From assembly GCA_035511515.1 (NCBI GenBank), contig DATKFG010000116.1:1-36553 (forward strand): a DNA stretch of 36,553 nucleotides, read 5' to 3'. This stretch comes from VBCK01 sp035511515. Its GTDB lineage: Bacteria > Pseudomonadota > Gammaproteobacteria > Burkholderiales > Burkholderiaceae_F. The position numbers and the translations under genes were made by a program. Of the stretch, positions 1 through 6,238 are shown in pieces. Each line of letters opens with the position of its first letter. Position 1 is the stretch's first letter. Under the pieces are notes generated by a model. That model was not told where the DNA came from. It did not search any database and saw only the letters and a program-made list of their open reading frames with translations.

Positions 1-32
1 TCGCCCCTCGCCCGCGCAGCGGGAGAGGGGAG
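1..32. repeat. right half of REP-like repeat interrupted by IS110
   Basis: This stretch holds the palindrome core (CCCGCGCAGCGGG with flanking CCCCTC/GAGGGG) of the dispersed repeat, cut by the IS110 junction at 31-32. The other half (GGGGGTGAGGGGCG) resumes at 1258. Joining the two gives a repeat of the same layout as those at 24635, 32232 and 36412. Confidence 0.85.
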
Positions 33-47
33 CAACTGTGTCTGAGG

Positions 48-1040
48 TCAAGCGGTTTTGGCATGAAGTGCATCGTTCCAGGTAGTGCCGTCGCGCACCA
101 TGGCGTTCAGAATGGTCAGCAGCTTGCGCATGCAGGCCACCATGACGACCTTGCCAGGCTTGCCGGTGGCCTTCAGACGCTGATGGAAGGTCCGGATGAT
201 CGGGTTGTGCGTCACGGCGGCCACGGTGGCCATGTACAGCACATTGCGCACGTCAGAACGGCCACCCCAGCATTTGCGTTTGCCGCGGTGCTTGCCCGAA
301 TCGCACGCCAGGGGAGCTACTCCCACCAGCTTGGCGATGGCGCTCCGATCCAGCCGTCCCAGCTCGGGCAAGGCCGCTATCAGGGTATGGGTCAGCACGG
401 CGCCCACCCCTTTTGGACTGCTAAGCAGCTTGCGCAAGTCCTCGAAGTGTTCCTTGGTGAACTGGTCCAGATCCCGATCGATTTGCGTCAGTTGCTGGTC
501 CAGTACCAGGATGACGTGGTTCAGGCTTTTGCGGGCGACCTTGTCCCGGGTTATGGCCATGCGCTGGGACTCCATGCTGCGCATCTCCACCAGCTGCCGA
601 CGCCGCGTCACCAAGGCGGCCAGATGGGCCCGCTTCTCATCGGGGACCTCGTGCAGAAACTGACTGCGCTTTTCATGGCGCGCCAGCACGTTGGCAAAAT
701 CCCGCAGCACCCGGGCGTCGACCTTATCCGTCTTGGCCAGCACGCCCATAGCCTTGGCAAAATCGCGCGCCTGGCGCGGGTTCACCACCGCTACGGCCAA
801 GCCGGCCGCCTGCAGTGCGGCCGCCGCTGCCGCTTCATAGCCGCCGGTGGCCTCCAGCACCACCAGGTCGACGTCTTGCTGGCGCAACAGCGCCGTGAGC
901 GACTCCATCCCCGCAGCGTCGTTGGCAAAGCGCTCGGTTCGATCGGCCCAGGCCAAATCCAGCCAGTCCTTGGACACGTCGATCCCAGCGTTTGCACGCG
1001 GCGCTGCTACCGCTTCCCTGCCTTGTTGATGCTCGCTCAT
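48..1040 (-). CDS. IS110 family transposase (bridge-RNA-guided recombinase)
   Basis: A 330-residue DEDD recombinase, a normal length for IS110. The N-terminal RuvC-like fold (DEDD_Tnp_IS110) shows Asp21 in GIDVSKD, Glu63 in LEATGGYE, and Asp105 and Asp108 in KTDKVDAR. A helical coiled segment follows (about 135-205). The C-terminal transposase_20 domain has the helix-hairpin-helix SSPKGVGAVL and then ACDSGKHRGKRK, where Ser248 is the probable nucleophile. In this family the protein excises and inserts the element using a guide RNA made from the element's own non-coding end. The ATG at 1040 was chosen. The frame is open up to 1253, but that extension lies in the predicted bridge RNA and reads as low-complexity Arg/Pro/Gly sequence. 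The chosen start itself falls inside the predicted donor loop. The gene looks intact, so the element may be active. Confidence 0.93.
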   Translation of the reverse strand: MSEHQQGREAVAAPRANAGIDVSKDWLDLAWADRTERFANDAAGMESLTALLRQQDVDLVVLEATGGYEAAAAAALQAAGLAVAVVNPRQARDFAKAMGVLAKTDKVDARVLRDFANVLARHEKRSQFLHEVPDEKRAHLAALVTRRRQLVEMRSMESQRMAITRDKVARKSLNHVILVLDQQLTQIDRDLDQFTKEHFEDLRKLLSSPKGVGAVLTHTLIAALPELGRLDRSAIAKLVGVAPLACDSGKHRGKRKCWGGRSDVRNVLYMATVAAVTHNPIIRTFHQRLKATGKPGKVVMVACMRKLLTILNAMVRDGTTWNDALHAKTA

Positions 1041-1217
1041 GACGTTGGCAACTGTTCGGGTTACACGGTTGGAAGAAGGAGTCCGCTGCGCGTTGACCAT
1101 TGGCTCCCCTACGAACTTCAGATTCCTGGGGTGAACAGGTTTGGCGCGCACCACGGACCAGCCGGACACCGGCAAGACTGCCGGAGGGCGGCGCCGGCTC
1201 TCGCCGGCGCCGCCCAA
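1013..1217 (-). ncRNA. predicted IS110 bridge RNA
   Basis: Inferred from base pairing; not a database match. Read on the minus strand, the 5' part is a perfect 13-bp hairpin (1215-1203 with 1198-1186, loop 1202-1199). Next is a target loop closed by TGCGCG/CGCGCA (1150-1145 with 1092-1087). It contains CACCCC (1133-1128), identical to the left target flank, and GGGGAG (1109-1104), complementary to core plus right flank CTCCCC. A donor loop closed by CTTCC/GGAAG (1075-1071 with 1017-1013) follows. It contains ACAGTTGC (1055-1048), identical to the element's right end plus the first core base, and ACAAG (1026-1022), complementary to core plus left end CTTGT. The order stem-loop, target loop, donor loop and the length of about 200 nt agree with the published IS621 bridge RNA. 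The 3' end overlaps the transposase start. Exact RNA ends are unknown. Confidence 0.8.
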
Positions 1218-1257
1218 ACAAAGCTTACGATCCATTGGACCCCCTGTGAACATACAA

Positions 1258-1271
1258 GGGGGTGAGGGGCG
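1258..1271. repeat. left half of the REP-like repeat split by IS110
   Basis: GGGGGTGAGGGGCG here is the terminal inverted-repeat part of the element whose palindrome lies at 1-30. Before the IS arrived, the repeat lay directly downstream of the TPR gene ending at 1285. Confidence 0.75.
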
Positions 1272-1284
1272 TCAGCGACGCAGC

Positions 1285-2523
1285 TCAGCCCCGGCCCGTC
1301 TGCAGCAGCCACAGTCGTGCCAGGTCGGCCGTGCCGTCGTTGCCGTGTACCGATTGCAGCAGTTGCACCGCCTTGCCTTTCTGTCCGATCTGGGCGTAGG
1401 CGAGCGCCAGATGCAGCTTGGCATCCTCGGGATGCTTCAGCGCCCCCTGCCGAAGCGCCTGCTCCATCAGCGGAAGGCCGCGATCGGCCTTGCCATTGAC
1501 GACCAGGTTGTAACCGATCGCGATCAGCGCATCGCCGTCCTTCACGCTGCTGGCCTCGGATTCGCCCTGCGCGATCGAGGCGGCGTCCTGCGCGGCCTGC
1601 TTGTTTGCCAGGTCGCGCAGCCGGTTCTGCCGTTCCACATCGGTCCCCTTGCCCAGCACGCCGGCCGCGTAACCCTGGTCCAGGACCTTCTTGGCTTCGA
1701 ACGGGAAACCCGCCTGCAAAGCGAGCTGCGCCATCTCCATGTACTCGGCCGGCTTGCCGAGGTTTCCGGTGGCCAGTTGCAACCGGAACACATCCAGTTC
1801 CAGCCGGTCCGAAAATCCCGGCTTGCGGTGCACCCGCGAGATTAGGTCGGCCCAGTAGGACTTTTTCGGGTAGTGGGTGACCAGTTTTTCCAGCGCCCAG
1901 AAGTAGCCGGCGTTATCGTTCATCTTCAGATAGCAGCTGGCCAGGAATTGGAGCCTCTCCTCGGTGGGGGCGCGCTCGGCCTTCTCGTCGGCCTCGATCT
2001 GCTCGCGCAGCAGCCGGGCCGCGTTGCCGTACTCGCCGCTCAGGTAATGGGCCTGGATCAGCACCTGGTGGACAGCCGGATCGTTGCCGCCTTCTTTTTC
2101 GTAGCGCGACGCCCACGAGATCGCCTTCGCGTAGTTCTTGGCCTGGTAGTAAAGATCGGTGATCGCCACGATCAACTTGAGCTGATCGGCTGGCGCCAGC
2201 CGGCCCGAGGCCAGCACCGATTCGAACGAGCTGAGCGCCACATCGTTGTCGCCCGCACCCTGGGCCGCGGAGCCGCGCGTCAAGTCGACCGCGAATTTCT
2301 CGTAGCCCGTCAGATTCGGTACCGCTTCGGCTTCGTGCACCTTGGCGAGCGCCTCGCGGAACTTCTTGGCCTGGATCAGCTCGCGCGCGGCCTGGATCGG
2401 CTTGCCGACTTCGGCCCGCACGGTCTCGGCCGGCTTGGCCGGCTCATCCGCGACCGCCACCGTGGCCAGGACCGCCAGCCAGGCCGCAGCTATCGCGGTT
2501 CGGATCGATCTGATTCGCACCAT
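1285..2523 (-). CDS. exported TPR protein of a TonB-ExbBD operon
   Basis: A 412-residue protein with an N-terminal signal (hydrophobic AIAAAWLAVLATVAVA, cleavage probably after AVADE). The remainder is helical with tetratricopeptide-like repeats, for example AKKFREALAKVHEAEAVPNL near the N-terminus, KNYAKAISWASRYEKEGG and a C-terminal unit around HPEDAKLHLALAYAQIGQKG. It is the last gene of the tonB-exbB-exbD-exbD operon, starting 22 bases past the second exbD stop. TPR proteins are recurrent partners of such TonB systems and probably serve as periplasmic scaffolds, but the substrate is not known. The ATG at 2523 gives a clean signal peptide; an in-frame GTG at 2541 is the alternative. No enzymatic motif is visible. 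Confidence 0.8.
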   Translation of the reverse strand: MVRIRSIRTAIAAAWLAVLATVAVADEPAKPAETVRAEVGKPIQAARELIQAKKFREALAKVHEAEAVPNLTGYEKFAVDLTRGSAAQGAGDNDVALSSFESVLASGRLAPADQLKLIVAITDLYYQAKNYAKAISWASRYEKEGGNDPAVHQVLIQAHYLSGEYGNAARLLREQIEADEKAERAPTEERLQFLASCYLKMNDNAGYFWALEKLVTHYPKKSYWADLISRVHRKPGFSDRLELDVFRLQLATGNLGKPAEYMEMAQLALQAGFPFEAKKVLDQGYAAGVLGKGTDVERQNRLRDLANKQAAQDAASIAQGESEASSVKDGDALIAIGYNLVVNGKADRGLPLMEQALRQGALKHPEDAKLHLALAYAQIGQKGKAVQLLQSVHGNDGTADLARLWLLQTGRG

Positions 2524-2545
2524 AGCCCTAGCACTCTCCACGCCA

Positions 2546-2974
2546 TCACTGGATGAACTGCTCGTTGCCGACCAGCCCGATCTTGGTCACACCGAGCCGC
2601 TGCGCCGAGGCCATCACCTCGGCCACGTACTTGTACGTGGCGAGCTTGTTGGGCCGCAGGTGCAGCTCGGGTTGATCGGCCTGGGCCGCCACGTCCCTGA
2701 GCTTGGCGTCCAGGGCCGCGCGGTCCAGCAGCGGCTTGCCGTCCCAGTAGATCGTGCCGTCGAAATCCACGTCGACCTGAACCACGATCGGCGGACGCGG
2801 CGGCGGCGGCGGATTGCCGACCGGCATGTTCAGGTTCACCGAATGCAGCTGGATCGGAATCGTGATGATCAGCATGATCAGCAGCACCAGCATCACGTCG
2901 ATCAGCGGCGTCGTATTGATATCGACCATCAGATCCGGCTCGGCGCCGGAACCCGGTCCCACGGTCATCGCCAT
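2546..2974 (-). CDS. exbD: ExbD/TolR-type biopolymer transport protein (second copy)
   Basis: 142 residues with the ExbD plan: a short cytoplasmic N-terminus, one membrane helix (PLIDVMLVLLIMLIITIPIQ, about 27-46) and a periplasmic domain. The helix carries the conserved Asp of the PLxDVMLVLLI motif, which belongs to the proton path with ExbB. A proline run (GNPPPPPRPP) follows the helix, as in several ExbD2 proteins. The ATG at 2974 has GGGAGCAAGCG just upstream. It lies 13 bases after the first exbD and shares its N-terminal MAMTVG. It should work with ExbB to energise TonB. Confidence 0.92.
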   Translation of the reverse strand: MAMTVGPGSGAEPDLMVDINTTPLIDVMLVLLIMLIITIPIQLHSVNLNMPVGNPPPPPRPPIVVQVDVDFDGTIYWDGKPLLDRAALDAKLRDVAAQADQPELHLRPNKLATYKYVAEVMASAQRLGVTKIGLVGNEQFIQ

Positions 2975-2987
2975 CGCTTGCTCCCGT

Positions 2988-3425
2988 CTAGCCGCTGACG
3001 CCGCCGACCGGCGGTTCGATGATGAAATTGACCTTCACGATCCCGGCCCGCTGACAGTCGAACACGACGCGCCCGATCGACTCGTAGCGGGCATTCAGGT
3101 CGCCCCGGATATGCACCTCGGGCTGTGGAATGAGCACCGCTTTCTCCTTCAAGCGCTTGACGAGCTGCTCGTTGTCGTAGATGCGCGTCTGGCCCCAGAA
3201 CACGTCGCCCTCGCGGTTGACCGAGATCGAAATGTTCTCCGGCTTGGTCTGACGCGGCTGGTTGCGCTCCTTCGGCAACTCCAGCGGCACGTTGTGGATC
3301 ACCACCGGAATCGTGATCAGGAAGATGATCAGCAGCACCAGCATCACGTCGACCAGCGGCGTGGTGTTGATGTAAGCGACCAGTTCGTCGTCGCTCCCTT
3401 CCGAGGACCCAACGGTCATTGCCAC
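2988..3425 (-). CDS. exbD: ExbD/TolR-type biopolymer transport protein (first copy)
   Basis: 145 residues, ExbD family. The membrane helix PLVDVMLVLLIIFLITIPVV contains the conserved protonatable Asp, and the periplasmic part ends in SG. It begins with GTG at 3425, supported by AGGAG 6 bases upstream and by the matching MAMTVG start of the paralogue. ATG at 3420 is the alternative. Two different ExbD subunits next to one ExbB is a known arrangement in TonB systems of aquatic and plant-associated proteobacteria. Confidence 0.92.
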   Translation of the reverse strand: MAMTVGSSEGSDDELVAYINTTPLVDVMLVLLIIFLITIPVVIHNVPLELPKERNQPRQTKPENISISVNREGDVFWGQTRIYDNEQLVKRLKEKAVLIPQPEVHIRGDLNARYESIGRVVFDCQRAGIVKVNFIIEPPVGGVSG

Positions 3426-3434
3426 GGCAAGCTC

Positions 3435-4304
3435 CTATTTCTTGGCGGCGGGTGCGTTCGACATCTGCTTGCTGGAAGCCCCCAGCACAACCATGTGCAG
3501 GTCGGCCCCGAAGGTGCGCACGCTCTCCATCGCCACCTTGTTGCGACGGACCAGCCAGTTGTAGCCGAGCACCGCCGGCACGGCCACGGCCAGGCCGACC
3601 GCGGTCATGATCAGCGCCTCGCCGACCGGACCGGCCACCTTGTCGATCGAGGCCTGGCCGGCGATTCCGATCGCTGTCAGGGCATGGTAGATGCCCCACA
3701 CCGTTCCGAACAGGCCGACGAAGGGCGCGGTCGAGCCCACGGTGGCCAGGAAGGCCAGGCCGTCCTGCAACCGGTTCTGGATGTTCTCCATCGCGCGCTG
3801 CACCGACATCGTGATCCACGTATTCAGGTCGATCTGCTCGAGCATCGCGCCCTCGTGGTGCTCGGTGGCATTGATCCCGGTTTCGGCGATATAGCGGAAG
3901 GCACTGCCTTCCTTCAACCCGGTCATACCGTCCTTGACGGTCTTGGCCGTCCAGAAGGTTTGCTGCGCCTGGCGCGCCTGCCGCATCAGCTTGAACTGCT
4001 CGAACAGCTTGGTGACCATGATGTACCAACTGCCGAACGACATGATCCCCAGGATGATCAGCACACCCTTGGTGATGAAATCGCCGCCCTTCCACATCGC
4101 CTCGGGCCCGTACGGGTTCTCGACGACCTCCTTGCCCATGGGCGCTTCAGCCGGGGGCGCCGACGCCGCCGGCGGGTTCGCGGCCGCGGGCTGCTCCTGC
4201 GGCTGCGCGGCGGCCGGCTGCGGGATCGCTCCCACAAGGATGGCCGGCGCCGCAGCCATGAACGCTGCGCCCAGCAAGACCATGCATTGGTTTCGTATCG
4301 ACAT
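3435..4304 (-). CDS. exbB: ExbB/TolQ/MotA-type proton channel protein with N-terminal signal extension
   Basis: 289 residues. The C-terminal two thirds is a MotA/TolQ/ExbB domain. It has a first helix around GVLIILGIMSFGSWYIMVTKL, and a second and third around GLAFLATVGSTAPFVGLFGTVWGI and GEALIMTAVGLAVAVPAVLGYN, with the TAPFVGLFGTVWGI motif and the conserved Thr/Glu positions of the channel. The first 80 residues are a signal-like hydrophobic stretch followed by an Ala/Pro/Gln-rich linker, as in the longer ExbB forms. The start at 4304 has GGGGAGGAAC upstream; an earlier ATG at 4331 is less likely. It forms the inner-membrane motor with ExbD. Confidence 0.93.
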   Translation of the reverse strand: MSIRNQCMVLLGAAFMAAAPAILVGAIPQPAAAQPQEQPAAANPPAASAPPAEAPMGKEVVENPYGPEAMWKGGDFITKGVLIILGIMSFGSWYIMVTKLFEQFKLMRQARQAQQTFWTAKTVKDGMTGLKEGSAFRYIAETGINATEHHEGAMLEQIDLNTWITMSVQRAMENIQNRLQDGLAFLATVGSTAPFVGLFGTVWGIYHALTAIGIAGQASIDKVAGPVGEALIMTAVGLAVAVPAVLGYNWLVRRNKVAMESVRTFGADLHMVVLGASSKQMSNAPAAKK

Positions 4305-4368
4305 GCGCGTTCCTCCCCTCCGATTCAACAATTCGCCGACCGTCAGACCGCGCCCATTCGGCGGGCGG

Positions 4369-5010
4369 TCATTCTTCTAGCTTCCATACATACAGAACGT
4401 GAGCCACCGACTGTTCCGGCTTGCCATCGACGGTGCCCGGCTTGAACTGACACAGGCTCAGCCCCGCCAGCGCGGCGTCGTCCAGCCGGCGGTGACCGCT
4501 CGATTTTTCGACCTCGCCCTTGATGGCGCGACCGTCCGTGTCGATCACGAAGCGCAACGTGACCGATCCGGTTTCTTCGGCGCGCCGCGACGCGGCTGGA
4601 TAATCCGGCTTGCGGCAGTTGCGTGCCGTGTCGATCACGGGCGCCACATGCACCGGCGCACGCACCGGCGCCGGCGGCGTGATCACAGCCACCGGCGGCG
4701 GCGGCGTGCTGGTAACCGCCGTGATCGTGTTGGTCGGCGGCGCTGTGATCGCGATCTGCACTTCCGGTGGCGGAATGAAGGGCGGCGGCGGCTGCTGCAT
4801 CTTGGGCGGCGGGGGCGGCGGGGTGTCGGGCGGCGGCGGCGGCTTGACCTCTTCGACCAGCTTGGTCTCGATCGGTTTCTTGATCACGTCGACGACCTTG
4901 CGCGCCAGACCCGTGACCAGTGCGTAGATGATCAAAATATGCAACAGAACGACAATCGTGAACCCGACCAGGTGCTTGGTCGGACTCCGTTGTGCCTCGG
5001 CGTAGTCCAT
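4369..5010 (-). CDS. tonB: TonB energy-transducing protein
   Basis: 213 residues. There is one membrane anchor near the N-terminus (HLVGFTIVVLLHILIIYALV, about 13-32) with the His typical of TonB helices. A Pro-rich spacer follows (about 57-125, many runs of five or six Pro), then a C-terminal TonB domain starting at CRKPDYPAASRRAEETGSVT with the YP motif. It transmits proton-motive force from ExbB/ExbD to outer-membrane receptors, none of which is encoded in this window. The ATG at 5010 has GGAGACAGCACAGG upstream. First gene of the operon. Confidence 0.94.
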   Translation of the reverse strand: MDYAEAQRSPTKHLVGFTIVVLLHILIIYALVTGLARKVVDVIKKPIETKLVEEVKPPPPPDTPPPPPPKMQQPPPPFIPPPEVQIAITAPPTNTITAVTSTPPPPVAVITPPAPVRAPVHVAPVIDTARNCRKPDYPAASRRAEETGSVTLRFVIDTDGRAIKGEVEKSSGHRRLDDAALAGLSLCQFKPGTVDGKPEQSVAHVLYVWKLEE

Positions 5011-5038
5011 CCTGTGCTGTCTCCATGCACGCCCTTGT

Positions 5039-5066
5039 CTTATGGTCTGTGTCCGGGCGCTGTCAA
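5039..5066 (-). promoter_or_regulatory. candidate sigma-70 promoter of the tonB operon
   Basis: On the minus strand a perfect -35 TTGACA (5066-5061) is followed after 16 bases by CATAAG (5044-5039), which matches four of six -10 positions. It lies about 30 bases upstream of the tonB start. No Fur-box dyad is evident here. Confidence 0.45.
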
Positions 5067-5254
5067 ACCGGCCTCGTGTCCGCGCCCCACTCTCCCGGGC
5101 GCAGTCGAGCCGCAAAAAGTGGGTAAGTTTAGCCGCAGACGAGCGGCACGCGCAGGCGAGTCGGCCCGATCCGGCAAGGCCCGCTCACCGGGTCTGTGAT
5201 TACCGCGGCGTGGTCCCGAGGGAGGGCCGAATCCCATAGCCACGGCATGGAAAA

Positions 5255-6184
5255 TCAGACCTCGTTCGAGTATTCCCGCTGGCGCAGCCACTTGGTCGCG
5301 ATCCACTTTTCGCCGGCGGCGACCGGGCTGCCCCCGTGCAGGGTGCGCGAATCGAGCCGGCCTTCGTCATCCGAATAGGCGAAGAACACCGCATTGCCGC
5401 GGCGTGGCAGCACGTCGAGCCCGATATCGGGGAACACGGTCGAGCCGCCGCCCTGCACATCGTTGAGGTAGATGATCAGCGTGCCCACGCGTTGACCGCC
5501 CATCGCCAGCACCTGGCGATTGCCCGGATCGGCCGGGTCGAAATAGTCGAAGTGCGGCTTGTATTCGGCGCCCGGGTTGTAGTGCAGCACCTGGATCGGC
5601 TCGCCCCGCTCGAGCGGGCAGCCGGTGAGCTCCGCAATGCGCTTCTCGATGCGGGTGATCAGCCCGTTTTCGGCGCGCCGGAAGTACGTGCCTTCGCTGG
5701 TGCGATCCGGGTGACGCTCGTAGCGGCCCGTCTGGCGATCGACCACGTTGGACCGCTCCAGCTTGCCGCGCGACATTTCGATCAGCGCTTCGCACTCCTC
5801 GGCCGAGAGCAGATCGCCAAACAGAAGAATCCGGGGTGCGTTCAGCGCCATCAGAATGTGCACCGTGCGATCGCCGGCATCGATTTCGCTCGGACTGCCC
5901 GCCAGGATCCGGGTGCTGGACTGCTGTTCGGCCTCCGGAGCCTCGCCGGACGCGGCTAAGGCCTCAGTAGCCTTGGCCTCCTCCGCCTTGGCCTCCTCCG
6001 CCGGAGCGGAAGCCCCGGCGAAGGAGGCCAATGCCTTGAAAGCGGCGGTCACCGCGCGGTGCGCGAACTCGCCCTGGTAGCCGCTTGCCCGCATCGATTG
6101 TTCGATCGCGTCGGCCGAACAGCCCTGCTCGATCGACTGCCTAAGCCAGGTCTGAAGGTCCGACGCCAACGAGGAAAATCGCAT
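5255..6184 (-). CDS. 2-oxoglutarate/Fe(II) dioxygenase, prolyl 4-hydroxylase type
   Basis: 309 residues. The C-terminal half (about 115-305) is a P4Hc double-stranded beta-helix domain. Iron ligands are His211 and Asp213 (KPHFDYFD) and His283 (TLHGGSPV), and Lys293 (EKWIATKW) is the expected 2-oxoglutarate binder. The core motif GGQRVGTLIIYLNDVQGGG is intact. The N-terminal 60 residues form a small helical domain (LRQSIEQGCSADAIEQSMRASGY). A low-complexity Ala/Glu linker (61-87) joins the two parts. The protein substrate is unknown; bacterial homologues hydroxylate prolines in proteins such as EF-Tu. It is divergent from the aldehyde dehydrogenase gene with 54 bases between the starts. Confidence 0.88.
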   Translation of the reverse strand: MRFSSLASDLQTWLRQSIEQGCSADAIEQSMRASGYQGEFAHRAVTAAFKALASFAGASAPAEEAKAEEAKATEALAASGEAPEAEQQSSTRILAGSPSEIDAGDRTVHILMALNAPRILLFGDLLSAEECEALIEMSRGKLERSNVVDRQTGRYERHPDRTSEGTYFRRAENGLITRIEKRIAELTGCPLERGEPIQVLHYNPGAEYKPHFDYFDPADPGNRQVLAMGGQRVGTLIIYLNDVQGGGSTVFPDIGLDVLPRRGNAVFFAYSDDEGRLDSRTLHGGSPVAAGEKWIATKWLRQREYSNEV

Positions 6185-6238
6185 CTGCGAAGCCTGACAC
6201 GGTGCTGAGTTATCCTGAGCGTATTCCGGAGAAACGCC

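Larger units (their letters stand above)
31..1258 (-). mobile_element. IS110-group insertion sequence, complete
   Basis: The ends can be set to the base because the element splits a repeat that is intact elsewhere in the window. On the minus strand the empty site reads CTCACCCC-CT-CCCCTCTCCC (24641-24660 and 32237-32256). Here the left half plus CT (1266-1257) is followed by TGTATG, and the right half (32 down to 21) is preceded by CAGTTG and a second CT. The element is thus 1226 bp plus one core dinucleotide, with CT cores at 1258-1257 and 32-31. There are no terminal inverted repeats, which suits the IS110 rather than the IS1111 subgroup. It holds one transposase gene and a roughly 215-base 5' non-coding end. 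A CT core and insertion into REP-like repeats are known for IS621 of this family. Confidence 0.93.

Noticed and set aside
1041..1253. N-terminal extension of the IS110 transposase to 1253
   Set aside because: The extension runs through the predicted bridge RNA, is Arg/Pro/Gly-rich and unlike IS110 N-termini; a start at 1040 gives the normal family length.
63..1265. Long plus-strand open frame (400 codons) opposite the transposase
   Set aside because: It is the complement of the IS110 transposase in GC-rich DNA; the product is His/Gln/Arg-rich with no fold or ribosome-binding site.
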